Below are positions 1 to 10,969 of a DNA stretch of 64,000 nt, piece after piece. Below the pieces are notes generated by a model that did no database searches, was not told where the DNA came from, and worked only from the letters and a program-made list of their open reading frames with translations. A program made the position numbers and the translations under genes. The first letter of the stretch is position 1. The number at the start of each line of letters is the position of its first letter. The DNA lies in the NCBI RefSeq assembly GCF_001625195.1, contig NC_054391.1, forward strand, positions 3,255,390-3,319,389, written 5' to 3'. Source of the DNA: Drechmeria coniospora (lineage: Eukaryota > Ascomycota > Sordariomycetes > Hypocreales > Ophiocordycipitaceae).

Positions 1-293
1 CCTGTCCAGCACCGTCGACGAGCCTAGCGACGATTAGCATTCGAAGAAATCCACGACGCCGCGTGCAAGCTCACATCTTGATGGTGCCCAGAGGGCCCAG
101 GTTGGACTTGAGGACATCCTGCAGGCCGACGCCGGCGTTGATGTTGACTTTGAGTGCTTCGGCCCTCCTCTGCACTCCGAATTAGCAGCTGGCGACGGCG
201 AGGCGCCGCGACGATGCGGGGAAAAAATAACGAGAGAGAAAAGGAACGTACTCGGGACTCGGCCTTGGGGTTGAGGAGTTGCGCGGCCGACAT
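1..293 (-). CDS. CCT6: T-complex protein 1 subunit zeta (CCT6), 5' part only
   Basis: Subunit of the cytosolic TRiC/CCT chaperonin, which folds actin, tubulin and many WD40 proteins with ATP. The gene runs off the left edge; only about 53 residues are present. Seen: exon 1 at 293-252, exon 2 at 169-75, exon 3 from 23 leftward, with GT..AG introns 251-170 and 74-24. The joined reading begins [14 protein letters not shown], continues [15 protein letters not shown] and [13 protein letters not shown], and passes across the second intron (which splits an ATG codon) into LVDGAGQ. This matches the conserved N terminus of CCT zeta, including the LGP.GT.KMLVDG nucleotide-binding segment shared by group II chaperonins. 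A second CCT subunit, CCT7, lies at 14644-16499 on the same strand. The identity is firm because the unspliced frames do not read through and only the spliced one gives the family sequence. Confidence 0.93.
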
Positions 294-1756
294 GTTGACG
301 ATGCTGAGCTCGCGGGTTTTCAAGGACCAGAGCGTGGTCGTTTGGTGGTTCAGCCTCGATCAGGTCGGGTTTCACACTGGCAGTACATATGTATGTTGGC
401 TTTGGCGGCTACGGCCCGCACGAAATCATGGCAAGGGGCACTTTTTTTCTGCCTGGAGCCTTTCCAGGGCGGTGTAGCTTCGGGGGAGGGGTGCTGGCAC
501 CAGCAAGTATCGTCGTACAGTGCATGCACTGTACTTACTTATGGAGAGCACAGTACTTGCAAACTAAAATCTTGTATTACCTAAGGCGTGAGTGAATACA
601 GGGAACTGCCGATATTTATTATCACCATCAACTCCATTTTCATACGTACAACTACGGAGTACAGACCCGTTGAGCAGAACATAATCCGGTGATGACTCAA
701 GTCAACCTGTTCTTCCGTATCACAGTTCATACTGCTAAGCGCTATAGAGATCACGCCTCATCGAGGTCATGGTTACCGCTACCGCTGCCAACTCAAGAGC
801 AGCTGCTGCGACTTGGGGACCCGATTCTCATGGCATCTCCTCTCGCCGTCAACGGTAGAGAGTATACAATACTACCTCGCATCTCGCCTCATCCAAGTCT
901 GAAAGCATTGGCATCTGGGCCTTGAGGGGTGCTGAAAGGTTCGCAGCCGACCTGTTTGTTGCCTGCCGCATGCAACGAGCTGATGTGGCGGGCGACTGGT
1001 GGTGTCAGCATGATGCGTCCAGACCCCATCGCTCGAGCGTTCGTGAAATGCATCATCGACAATTCGTACTGCTTTCTGTTATTACCAACTCACGGATGCA
1101 AGGGGATTCGACCAGGACATGCATCACTGACAAAAGCCCGAGGGAAATTTCGTACTGCTTTCTGCTGTTACCTACTCACGGATGGATGGGTATTCGACCA
1201 GGACATGAATCACTCACAAAAGCCCGAGGGAAATCCTTCACTTGATCGGCCAAGTCGTGCCAGTTTTGTCCCAATCAAGGTCGATTCATATTCTAAGATA
1301 CCAACGTAACCCATGGAAACCCCAGATGCACGCAGGAACGGCCGAGTCGAGTCGAGTCGAGCCGAGTCGTAGAACCCGCCCCCGCTGCGGCAGCGCATTG
1401 GTCCCAAAAACATAAACCCGTTCGCCCTTGCACTGAAACTACTCCCCCAAAAAATTCTATCCTCCCCCCTAACCTAGATTCCCAATTCCTCCTTCCCCTA
1501 TGGTACAGAAACAGTCCTCATCAACCAGCCTTGCTTGTTAATACATTTCCTTGCCGAGTTGGTCGAAGATGGCGAATTGACAAAGTGTGCACTGAACCTT
1601 CCCCACACAGGTGCCGTGGTGAGAGAGCTGGACGAAAGTTCCCCTAGTAGACATGACATAACTTCATACGGAGAACAAACCGAGAATATTGTACAAAAAG
1701 ACAGGAGGCCAATGGCGGCAGCATCGACGTGGCCGTCCACGTGGCAGCCTTGTTCG
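294..1756. other. Intergenic, no gene seen
   Basis: Contains the promoter side of CCT6 and the 3' side of the zinc-finger gene. Apart from the 86-bp tandem duplication listed separately, I see only short accidental frames and a GAGTC-rich run near 1344-1370. Confidence 0.6.
1063..1234. repeat. Imperfect 86-bp tandem duplication (2 copies)
   Basis: Copy 1 spans 1063-1148 and copy 2 1149-1234. Both begin TTCGTACTGCTTTCTG and end AAAAGCCCGAGGGAAAT, with scattered substitutions and no net length change. No coding frame is preserved between the copies, so it looks like a non-coding duplication. Confidence 0.85.
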
Positions 1757-3818
1757 TTACGTGCTTCCAAAGAACATGTCGTCGCTGTCGAACATGGCAT
1801 TGTCAAATTCGTCGTCGAGCTTGTTCATCATAAGCATGTTCTGGTCACGGTCTAGCGGAACGAGGTTGTCGTCGTGGGTAAACTGGAGAAGCAAGTCGTC
1901 GTCCTCGAGGCCAAGGGGCATGCCGTTGCCCGAGAGCGCGACGAGCTCATCGGCACCCGCTGTCGCGCCTGCGTCGAGGTCGAAGAAGTGCGCGGGCGGC
2001 GGCGACGAAGACTGCGACAGCTCCGGAGGGGTTGTGTAATGGCTGGCGATGCTCCTCGCCGGCGTCGCCGGGTTGGACATGGTCTTCTCCATGATTGCTT
2101 CGGGAGACACGTACGAGTGGACACTGGCGGCTGACGGTGAGCGAGCCATGTCGGTCGCCAGGGCGACGGGCATCATGAGCGGCATCGGCGCCGACGATGA
2201 TGACCCCGTCGCTCCCGGTCCCGACCGGGGTAGACAGCTGACAGCTTCCCCCGCCATGTCGTCGAGCAGGTCGAATCCGTGGGCGTCGGGCGAGTTGGGC
2301 GCGGAGCTATCCGAGTAACCGGAAAAGGACGACATGGAGCTGACCGACATGTTCTTCCTCCTCTGCCGGGACGATTTCTCCAATCTCGTTTCCAGATCAG
2401 GACGGTTCTTCCTTGGCCGGCCGCGCTTCACGACCTTGCGGACGATGCCGTCAAAGGCGCCAATGCACATGCCTCGCTGGCGGTGTCTCGTCAGGGCATC
2501 GTGGCGGGCGAAGCTGTTGCCGCACTCGCACGGATACGGCTTGATGCCGGTATGGATCTTGGCGTGCCGCTTGAGGTCGTGCTGGCGAACGAAGCACTTT
2601 TGGCACGTCGGGCACTGGTACTGCCGGTCGTTGAGGTGAGTCTGCACGTGGGACTTGATGTTCTCCTTGCGCCCAAACATCTTTCCGCAATCATCGAAGA
2701 GGCAGGTCCACTTGCCGTCCGTCGTTTCGGGCCCGCGGATGTACTGCGAAATCTCCTCCATCGTCACGCCCGTCTCCGTTTTGGTCTCCTCGATGTTGAT
2801 GCTCGCGATGCTGGCTGCGCTCGTGATGCTGGCGAGAGACTCGGTTCTCCGGTGCGAGAAGCCGCGGGTCGGCGGCGAGTCGGATCCTTGGCCGCGCCCA
2901 TCGGCCGGCCCGGAGAACTGCAGCTCGGCCTTGTCGTCGAAGCCTGCCATGAAACGCGCCATCTGCTGCGGGTCGGGTGTTGAGTTGTGCGAGAGTTCCG
3001 ACGTCGACTCGTACGGAAGCCCGCCGAATCCCCCCTCCATCTTGACAAATTCGTTTCGCAACGTGCTCATGTTCATAAAGTCGGTGGCCTGCAGCTTTCC
3101 CATGTCTCCCAACGATTTTGCGACGGGCAGGTTGCCCGGCCTCGAAGGACTCGCACCCGCAGGGGAGCCACCCTCCGCCTGCTGGCGCAACTCGTGAAAG
3201 ATGTTTTGCGCCCCCTGGTTTGATCGGCTGCGTTGCGGCTTGATGGTTTCCTCCATCGACTCATCGTAGTCGTCGTTGAACCTCTCAGGTCGTGCTTCTT
3301 GCTTCGCCAGCCGACCGTGAGGCGTCTCCATCGGTGTAGGAGGGAAGTGGTCTAGGCTAGCTGTGAGACTTTTCTTCTTGGAGGTTCGGCTCCCCATTCG
3401 AGACGACTTACTGGGTACATTCTGGTTCGGGGGTGTCATCGGCCTCGGAATCTCCTCCAGGCCGAGGCTCTCGAATTTGGTCACTCGATCCATGATGCCG
3501 TTGCTGATCCTCCGCGAGCTCCTGCGAGAGGCTCCCTCAGAGTACCAGCCTTGGCCGGAGGGACTTTCGGGAAAATTGATAAACGCGGGAGTGGAGAGGG
3601 AACCATCATTGGTGTAGAGGTCAAACTCCTTCGTCTCGGCCATGTTGCCTGCATAGCTCTCCTGGTTCTTCTGCATCATCAAGCCGAGCTGAGCGCCGTA
3701 GGGGTCGAAGGGTACGGCGGGGCTGTCGAAACATGCCGAGTCGAACCGATGAACCTGCGGCGTTGCATGCGGTGAGATGAGGTAGTTGTGGCCTTGGTCT
3801 GACACCAGAGAGGCGTAG

Positions 3819-3854
<36 letters not shown>

Positions 3855-4189
3855 TGTTGTTGTTGCTGTTGTTGTTGCTGTTGCTGCTGCTGTTGTGTGC
3901 CCGGGCGTGCTTGGATGCTTTGCTGCTGCGCTTCTCGCAGAACGTGATGCTGCAGATGTGGTGCTGTGTGGTTAGAGTTCATTCCTACCTTGTAGTCCTG
4001 CCGGGACATGATCTGTTGTCGTCGTGTGTCGAGGCTGAGGCCGCGGCGGTGGCGGTGGCCGGCGGCTTGTCGATGGTTGGCGTTGGGCAGGACGGGCATC
4101 TTCACGCCCTCAAAGGCAGAGGGGGTCGAGTTTTGGCGGCGGTGTTGCCTCTGCCTGGCGTGAAGACTGCTCGATGAATTGGACAGCAT
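1757..4189 (-). CDS. ACE2: C2H2 zinc-finger transcription factor, Swi5/Ace2 type
   Basis: Single-exon gene for 810 residues. Near residues 485-565 there are three consecutive zinc fingers. The first has the C-x4-C form (CLFDDCGKMF), the second is CPTCQKCFVRQHDLKRH, and the third is short (CECGNSFARHDALTRH) and ends in RQRGMC. This arrangement, followed by a basic RKVVKRGRPRKNR segment, is that of the fungal Swi5/Ace2 regulators, which control late-mitotic and cell-separation genes; in some fungi relatives are annotated as metallothionein activators. An uninterrupted polyglutamine tract (about residues 98-124, DNA 3818-3897) lies in the N-terminal region, and serine/proline-rich stretches flank the fingers. 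The acidic C terminus could be an activation domain (inference). The ATG at 4189 is the first in a long open frame. The family is clear; the exact orthologue (Swi5 versus Ace2) is not. Confidence 0.88.
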
Positions 4190-6814
4190 ATTGTCGCAAG
4201 GGGAGTCCGGAAAGGGGGGTTGTCGTCGGTCGTTGTTGTCGATGGGAACCGTTTTTGGTCCGAAACTATCGCCAAGGGTGACGCTTCAGCACGGTGCCGG
4301 TTCGAATGAAGAGGATGGAGGCCGACATTGCCGGCTTCGCCAGGGCCGGCGGGCAAAGGAAAGGGCACTCACCTCACGCAGCGCAAGCACAGAGCGCCGG
4401 GCTAAAAGGACGTCGTGGTCGTGCTCAGTCGAGGGCGACGTTGCAACCCACTCTTGGTTTGGTACTGTAGATGCCCTGTTCAGGCAGTGAACAGTGTGCG
4501 CGAGGTTTGTGTTGTTTGTGGAAGCTCGCTTCCTCGACGGTTTGATGGGTTTATCTCCGCCAAAGGACGGATCTCGAGATGCAACCGACAGTGTTCTCTT
4601 TCGGGTGCTATAGAGAGGAACAATGGAGGTTTGGAGAGTGGATTCGTGATGCACGTATGGGGAGACTGGCAGGGTGGTGCTCGAGGTGGTAATGATGCTA
4701 GCCCGCTGTTGACCCAGTTGTCACGGCAACGCAAGGGCGACCGACTAACCACCATATAGCACGTCACCACAGTGCCGTTCCAAGACATTTCACCACCTTG
4801 CCGGGCTTCGTTTGTTGACTCGCCGTTGCCAGTAGTCTCGGTCGATGTTTACTCCGCATGTGTGCAGGGTGCGAGCCTGTAATTACTGTTGGCGGTGCTA
4901 TACGCGAGGCTCGACAGAGCCGTCCTCCGTTTCGCCCTAATTCCGAATGATGCGATTCAAACGCAATCGATTGATTTTCATCAGCAGATGCCGCCGTGCA
5001 GCGCGGCGTGCAGTGCGGAAAGTCCAATGCTGCAAAGTTCACGACACGGCAATTTTGAACTGCAGCACGGAGGTGAGCGCGACACGGCGTGCTGACTTGT
5101 CGCCTGGGCGGGCAGTGTCATCACGGCGATCCCTCGACGCCCATGAAGGAAGTGAGTCCGTTTTGACTTGACCAACCAGACGAGACGGTGTGATTGACGC
5201 TGTCTCGCTGCCCTAGGGTTGCCCTTTGCCAAAGGGTTGCGAAGTCGTATATATGCGTCAAGGCACGACACTCCATCCATCCCATCGTAGTGGCAATCAG
5301 GTGACGGAAGGTCGAGGGGAATCCGGGAAAGCAGAGCAACGGAATATCCAGGCTGTGGCGCAACAGCCTCGTTCACCGCTGCATCTGTTCGACACGGATG
5401 GTGGTGCTGGATACGGTATCGATAACTAGACAATGGGCTGGCATTCCTGCAAAAGCCCTTGGAGTCCGACGTTGATCCGTCATCTGATTTTCGTAACGGT
5501 CCCGACGGCGGGTGGGGGGGATCCATTTGCTTCGACAGGGACTGGTGCCGCAGAGAGGACCATGCTTGCCAGCATTTCTCGGACATTGAATGCAGCCTGC
5601 GAATCGTCCATGATGTTTCCTGCTTGACAGAAGAAGCTATGCCACATCCTTCATGGATCCTGCTCCTGAAGTAGTCGAAGCGAGGAGAGTCCTTTGCTGT
5701 ACGGTGTACGGTAGTCATAATCATAACATCGGACCTACCCCGTAGTCACCTTGTCGGAGTGAAACTGGCGAGCACATCATCCGTGAACTGTACGGCAGTC
5801 GCGAAGACACTGTGGAAATGAGCGAGGGAGAGAAGGAAAAAGCAAGATCTCGATCCAACATGATCGGATTCGCCTTGGCCGCCGCAACCGCAACTCGGCA
5901 GGCGCAAGGTTGAATTCGAGATGGCACTGTGGAAGGTGCTCCGTAATTACTCCGTATTGATCGCGCGCTGCGCAAGATGCGGCTCCGCTGGGCTCCGCCT
6001 GGGTACCACTGTTGTAGCATGTGAACCTGCAAGTACTTGTACCTCCTCCAGGCACACTGTACCCGTACTCTGTGCTTGTACGAGTACACCGCACACGAGC
6101 ATTGCACACTGAATCAAAGGGTTTCCATGTACTCCGTACTGTACGGTCTGTACCTACAGTACTTACACTACCTAGTATTACCTAGTAAGTACTTGTACTT
6201 GTAGGTGGACGGAGCACTCCGTACTGTACAGTGCTGCAAGTACAGTACTGTACGAGTAGGTTACTCCGTATTATTGTACAGTACTAAGGTAAAATACTAA
6301 GTACATGTACTGTAGGCACTCCGCCCTGCGCGCCCTGCCCTCTAGTACTGTAATTACTTGTCCACATGGTCCGCACAAGTACCTGTTACGGGCCCGTAAC
6401 CGCGACAACACAAACCGTAGCGCCCCCCCCGCAGCGCTGTTGTGAAATGTTACTGCACACCAGCAGGGGATGATCCCACCTCAGGCTGTCCACACGGGCC
6501 CCCCATCCCCCCCCCCCCCGGTGCACGCCCGAGGGGGCCAAGGCAAAGCTCAGGCCACAGTCTGGCAGGCGAAAACTACGACTCAGGTCATAATTTGCCA
6601 ACAGCTTCATCCCCGCGTCGACATCGAAAACCTTCCACTTTCTCGCTAGCATCTCTCACCTTCCTGCCGACGGACACCTGAATCACCAGCCGGTAGCCGT
6701 TTGAGACACGATATTCTTTTTGGCGCGTCGCCCGCCTTATTTGTCTTCAACACCAACTCACCACGCCGGAACGCTCAACACACGCTCGACGCCTTGTTTG
6801 TTGACGTCGCCGAC
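4190..6814. other. Intergenic, 2.6 kb, no supported gene
   Basis: Shared promoter region of two divergent genes. From about 6120 to 6330 it is almost entirely TACGGAGTA, TACTTGTAC and GTACTGTAC words. Poly-C tracts occur near 6423-6430 and 6507-6520. The longest frame (4981-5724, minus) has no recognisable domain and is not annotated. Confidence 0.6.
6120..6330. repeat. Dense cluster of TACGGAGTA/GTAC simple sequence
   Basis: About 210 bases built mainly from the words TACTCCGTAC, GTACTGTAC and TACTTGTAC in both orientations. The same words recur throughout the intergenic DNA of the window and are rare inside the coding exons. Confidence 0.8.
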
Positions 6815-8966
6815 ATGTCGGGAAACACCGTGAGGGGGACGCCCAACCGCAACCAGGGCCGGGGATCTATCCCCTTCGCCAACAGCCCTGCGGCCGCGTC
6901 CAACATTCCTCGTCCCGTGCTCGATAGCCAGCCCAGCGAGACGAGCTCGTCGGTCAGCGCCAGCCGGCAGAAGCAGTCGAGACGCGATGAGGTACGGTGC
7001 CGCCGAAACGGTTCGAGTCATGCGTGCATGCATGGATCCGGGGCTGACAGCTTCGCAAGGCTATCCGCCGAAAGATGGAAAGCGACCTCTCCAAGAAGAA
7101 GCATCTCCCGAACCGCGCACGACATACGCGCAAGGCGCCTCCGGGCACCGTCCTGGCCTTGAAGCCCAGCCAGGCGCTGCAGATCAAGCCCGACACCACC
7201 GTCTCCGAGGCGGCCAAGCTCATGGCGGCCAAGCGAGAGGACTGCGTTCTCGTGACGGACGACGACGACCGCATCGCCGGCATCTTCACCGCCAAGGATC
7301 TTGCCTTTCGTGTCGTCGGTGCCGGTCAGAAGGCGGCCAACGTCACCATCGCCGAGATCATGACCAAGAACCCGCTCTGCGCGCGGACCGACACCAGTGC
7401 GACGGATGCCTTGGATCTCATGGTCCGCAAGGGCTTCCGCCACCTGCCCGTCATGGACGAGAACCAGGACATCTCGGGCGTGCTCGACATCACCAAGTGC
7501 TTCTACGACGCCATGGAGAAGCTCGAGCGCGCCTACTCGTCGTCGAGGAAGCTGTACGATGCCCTGGAGGGCGTCCACTCGGAACTTGGCTCGACGCAAC
7601 CGCAGCAAATCATCCAGTACGTCGAGGCTCTCCGCTCCAAGATGTCCGGCCCGACGCTGGAGTCGGTCCTGAACGGCGTGCCCCCGACGACGGTGAGCGT
7701 GCGGACGTCGGTCAAGGAGGCGGCCGCCCTGATGAAGGAGCACCACACAACGGCCGTCTTGGTGCAGGACGGAAGTGCCATCACCGGCATCTTCACGAGC
7801 AAGGACGTCGTCCTTCGCGTCATCGCCCCCGGTCTCGACCCGGCCAACTGCAGCGTCGTTCGCGTCATGACCCCGCACCCCGACTTTGCACCCATGGACA
7901 TGACCATCCAGGCGGCCCTTCGCAAGATGCACGGTATGCTCCCCACCCACCGCCTGCGTCGACGTGGAGCCCGGCTAACGGAGCGCCAGATGGCCATTAT
8001 CTGAACCTCCCCGTCATGAACGACGGCGGCGAAATCGTCGGCATGGTCGACGTGCTGAAGCTTACCTACGCCACCCTGGAGCAGATCAACACCATGTCCA
8101 ATGACGGAGAGGGACCCGCGTGGAACAAATTCTGGCTTTCCATCGACCACGAGACCGAGTCCATCATGTCCGGCGACGGCAGCCAAAGTCACCACCACAC
8201 GAACATGAGCTCGAGGATAATGTCCCCCGACGTCACCCGTGAGCGCATGGATAGCGTCGCCCCGTGTGACTCCGCCTCTCACGTCGGCAACGGCTCTCCC
8301 CGCCATTCCATAGTTCCCGAGCCCCTGGAGCTCGTGAACCCGGCCGAGACGCCATTTCCGTTCAAGTTCAAGGCCCCCTCGGGCCGCGTTCATCGCATGC
8401 AGGTCATCGCAGCCCACGGCCTGGATTCGTTTGTCGCCGCCGTGGCCGCCAAGTTGGGGAACGAGGTGGCCGCCGTCGGCGGAACCCCCGTCGTGGAAGA
8501 GGGCAAGATCAGCGGCGCCGGCTTCGCCCTGAGTTACATGGATGACGAGGGTGACACCGTATCCATCACGACGGATAACGACCTTCTCGAGTCCATCATT
8601 CTCGCTCGCCACCGCCGCTCCGAAAAGGTTGACCTCTTTGTGCACGACCCCGAGAAACCACCGGTGGCACCGGTGGCACCGATGGCACCCGCCGAGGGTA
8701 CGGCCCTCCCCACGCCGCCTACTTCGACGACCCCCGGCCTCCGCGAGCGCCGGAGAGCGTACGACGACGACGACGATGAGGAGGATGACGAGGAGGACGA
8801 GGATGATGAGTCTACCTTTCGCCGATCACGCAGGATGAGGGCCGCCCCCGTCCAGCAGCAGCTGATTGCAGGCGTGCCGAACGATCTCTTGCTGCCAGGC
8901 GCGATCGTCACGCTCGCAGTGGTCATTGTTGGCGTCTTCACCTTGGGGAGAGCGACCAGCCGGTAA
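6815..8966 (+). CDS. CBS/PB1-domain protein with C-terminal membrane anchor (Mug70-like)
   Basis: Three exons: 6815-6991, 7060-7933 and 7990-8966, giving 675 residues. The first intron ends CGCAAG and joins ..SRRDE to AIRRKMESD; the second splits a GAT codon inside the fourth CBS domain, joining ..LRKMH to DGHYLNLPV. Four CBS motifs are visible (about residues 75-130, 140-205, 255-315 and 320-385); paired CBS modules usually bind adenosyl ligands and sense cell energy state. A PB1-like domain follows (about 470-570, with DDEGD..SITTDNDL), a protein-protein interaction module. Next comes an Asp/Glu-only run near 8761-8811 and a hydrophobic segment (LLLPGAIVTLAVVIVGVF) near the C terminus, which suggests tail anchoring. 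The architecture is that of the fission-yeast Mug70 family, whose function is poorly known. Confidence 0.9.
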
Positions 8967-9405
8967 TCTGTACTTGGAATGTGCAATGCATGTGCTGCTG
9001 GCATTGGTGACTCGAGTAATGAAACCCCAAAGTCTGGTCTGCGGCAGGAGACTACGCCTCTTGTCAGTTCGTTTTGGGTGTATACATGTACATTTATATA
9101 GCATAGCACGTCTTGGCCCGACACAATACCTCTCACCTCGGCATCGAATACTAGTTTCCGATTTATTTTTATTCCTTCTCTCTTTCGTGAAATCACTATG
9201 CTTCGGCCCTGTAGTAAAGCATCGATGTCGTGGACGGTTCAGAGAACGAACGCGAGTCAAGGATGCAATTAATTGCCTCTCCGCCGCAGCGGCTGCGCTG
9301 CGAGCGGGCCGGAAAATAGTAGGCCCCGCCAAGCTACGTTGCGACAAGCTTCCCGCGTCCAGTCTAAAATTTGGCCTGCCACATGTTCACGGATGCCCAC
9401 TGCAG
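8967..9405. other. Intergenic between two co-directional genes
   Basis: Holds the 3' flank of the CBS/PB1 gene and the promoter of the uS2m gene. No element recognised. Confidence 0.6.
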
Positions 9406-9432
9406 ATGGCAAGGACGGAATTGAAGGTCGCC

Positions 9433-10969
9433 ATGATAGTAAGAAACGCCGCCGTGCGGCATGGTAAGTCAATTGAAATCCTCTACCCCGCCACGCCCGG
9501 CGTCTCATCGTCCCTCTCCTCCAGGTCGCCGCTCGCTGGCATCGGCCATGACGATATGCACCCATCGATCCATGTCGACCGAGATGAAGACGGACAACGC
9601 CAACCCCCCGTCGCAGGGTTGGCCGGGCGCCACAGCGTCGACGGTGGCCGTGCCTCGGCTGCCGACCTCGTCGAAGAGGAAGAAGCAAAAGATTGTGCAA
9701 GAGGTCATCATGAGCCTCGGCGCCGACTCGTCGCAGGAGCACCAGGGTGCTGCGTGGACGAGAGCGCACCAGATCGGCACCGAGACGTTGACGCCGGCGC
9801 AGCAGTTTGCCGAGTTCCAGCGCATCCAGAAGAAGACGCGGAGTCTGGGCTCCCGCGTGGAAAGACGATACGTGCCGACGGAGCTGATCAAAAACCCACC
9901 CTCGGCCGAGGATGTTACATTGGAGCTTCTGATGGCATCACAAACGCACATGGGCCACAACACGTCGCTGTGGAACCCGGCCAACTCGAGGTACATATTC
10001 GGCGTGCGCCAGGGAATCCACATCATCTCCCTCGAGACGACGGCCGCTCACCTTCGACGGGCGGCGCGCGTCGTCGAGGAGGTGTCGTACCGCGGCGGCA
10101 TCGTCCTCTTCGTCGGCACTCGCAAGGGGCAGATGGAGATTGTGACCAAGGCAGCGCAGATGGCGGGTGCGTGCCACCTGTTCACCAAGTGGACGCCAGG
10201 TGCCATCACGAACCGTGACGTGATCCTGAAGGCGCAAGAAACCAAGGTGGTCGATCAGCTCGACGGCGAGCTCGACGGCTTCGACATGTACAAGGGCATG
10301 GCAAGGCCGCTGCTTCCCGATCTGGTGGTCTGCCTGAACCCGCTGGAGAACTACACGATGCTGTACGAGTGCGGGCTGAAAAACATTCCCACCATCGGCG
10401 TCATCGACACCAACGTGGATCCCTCGTGGGTCACGTACACGATCCCTGCCAACGATGACAGGTGAGGCTCAAGACACCGATCCTACCCTCGGAGCCGCCA
10501 GCTAACGCGAGCGCTCTTTTTTTTTTTTAGTCTTCGGTCCATGGCCACCGTCGCCGGCGTTCTCGGGAGGGCGGGCGAAAAGGGTCAGAAGCGACGATTG
10601 GCAGACGCGTCCCGAGGCAGCGTTTCATGGAACACGTCGCCGGAGCTGAACCGACACATGATCAAGGAGAAGCGTGCGGCCGTGTTGAAGCGGAAGGAGG
10701 TCATGGGTCGGATGCAATCCAACGTCCAGGGCTTCACGGAGGAGGAGCAGAACATACTGCGGTCACAGTACGACGGTGTCGAGCTGGACGTGAGCGAGGA
10801 AGAGATGGTAGGGATGATGGGCGAGGCCGTCGACGCCTCGTCTCGGCAGGCCAGCCAAGAGAACGGGACAAGCGGCCGGTTGGACGAGCTGGCGGCCCAG
10901 CTGGAGGGACTGCGGGCGGCCGCGGCGGACATTGAGACGGCCGTCAGGGGCCGCAACAAGACGGAGTAG
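9433..10969 (+). CDS. MRP4: Mitochondrial small-subunit ribosomal protein uS2m (MRP4)
   Basis: Three exons, 9433-9463, 9525-10461 and 10531-10969, for 468 residues. The short first exon is inferred: ATGGTAAGT at 9461 looks like a start but is a splice donor. Joining 9463 to 9525 gives MIVRNAAVRHGRRSLASAM, a basic, amphipathic N terminus typical of a mitochondrial presequence. An in-frame ATG at 9406 would add nine residues. The body has the ribosomal uS2 hallmarks: SQTHMGHNTSLWNP, FGVRQGIHII, FVGTRKGQ, TKWTPGAITN and PTIGVIDTNVDPSWVTYTIPANDD. The protein binds the 18S-type rRNA of the mitoribosome small subunit at the head-body junction. The last exon adds about 145 residues, a fungal C-terminal extension with a Glu/Ala-rich likely helical tail. 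The T-rich acceptor at 10520-10530 is a strong splice site. Confidence 0.92.

Noticed and set aside
4981..5724. 247-codon minus-strand frame
   Set aside because: No signal peptide, domain or coding-like bias; it overlaps only intergenic sequence and spans simple-sequence words.
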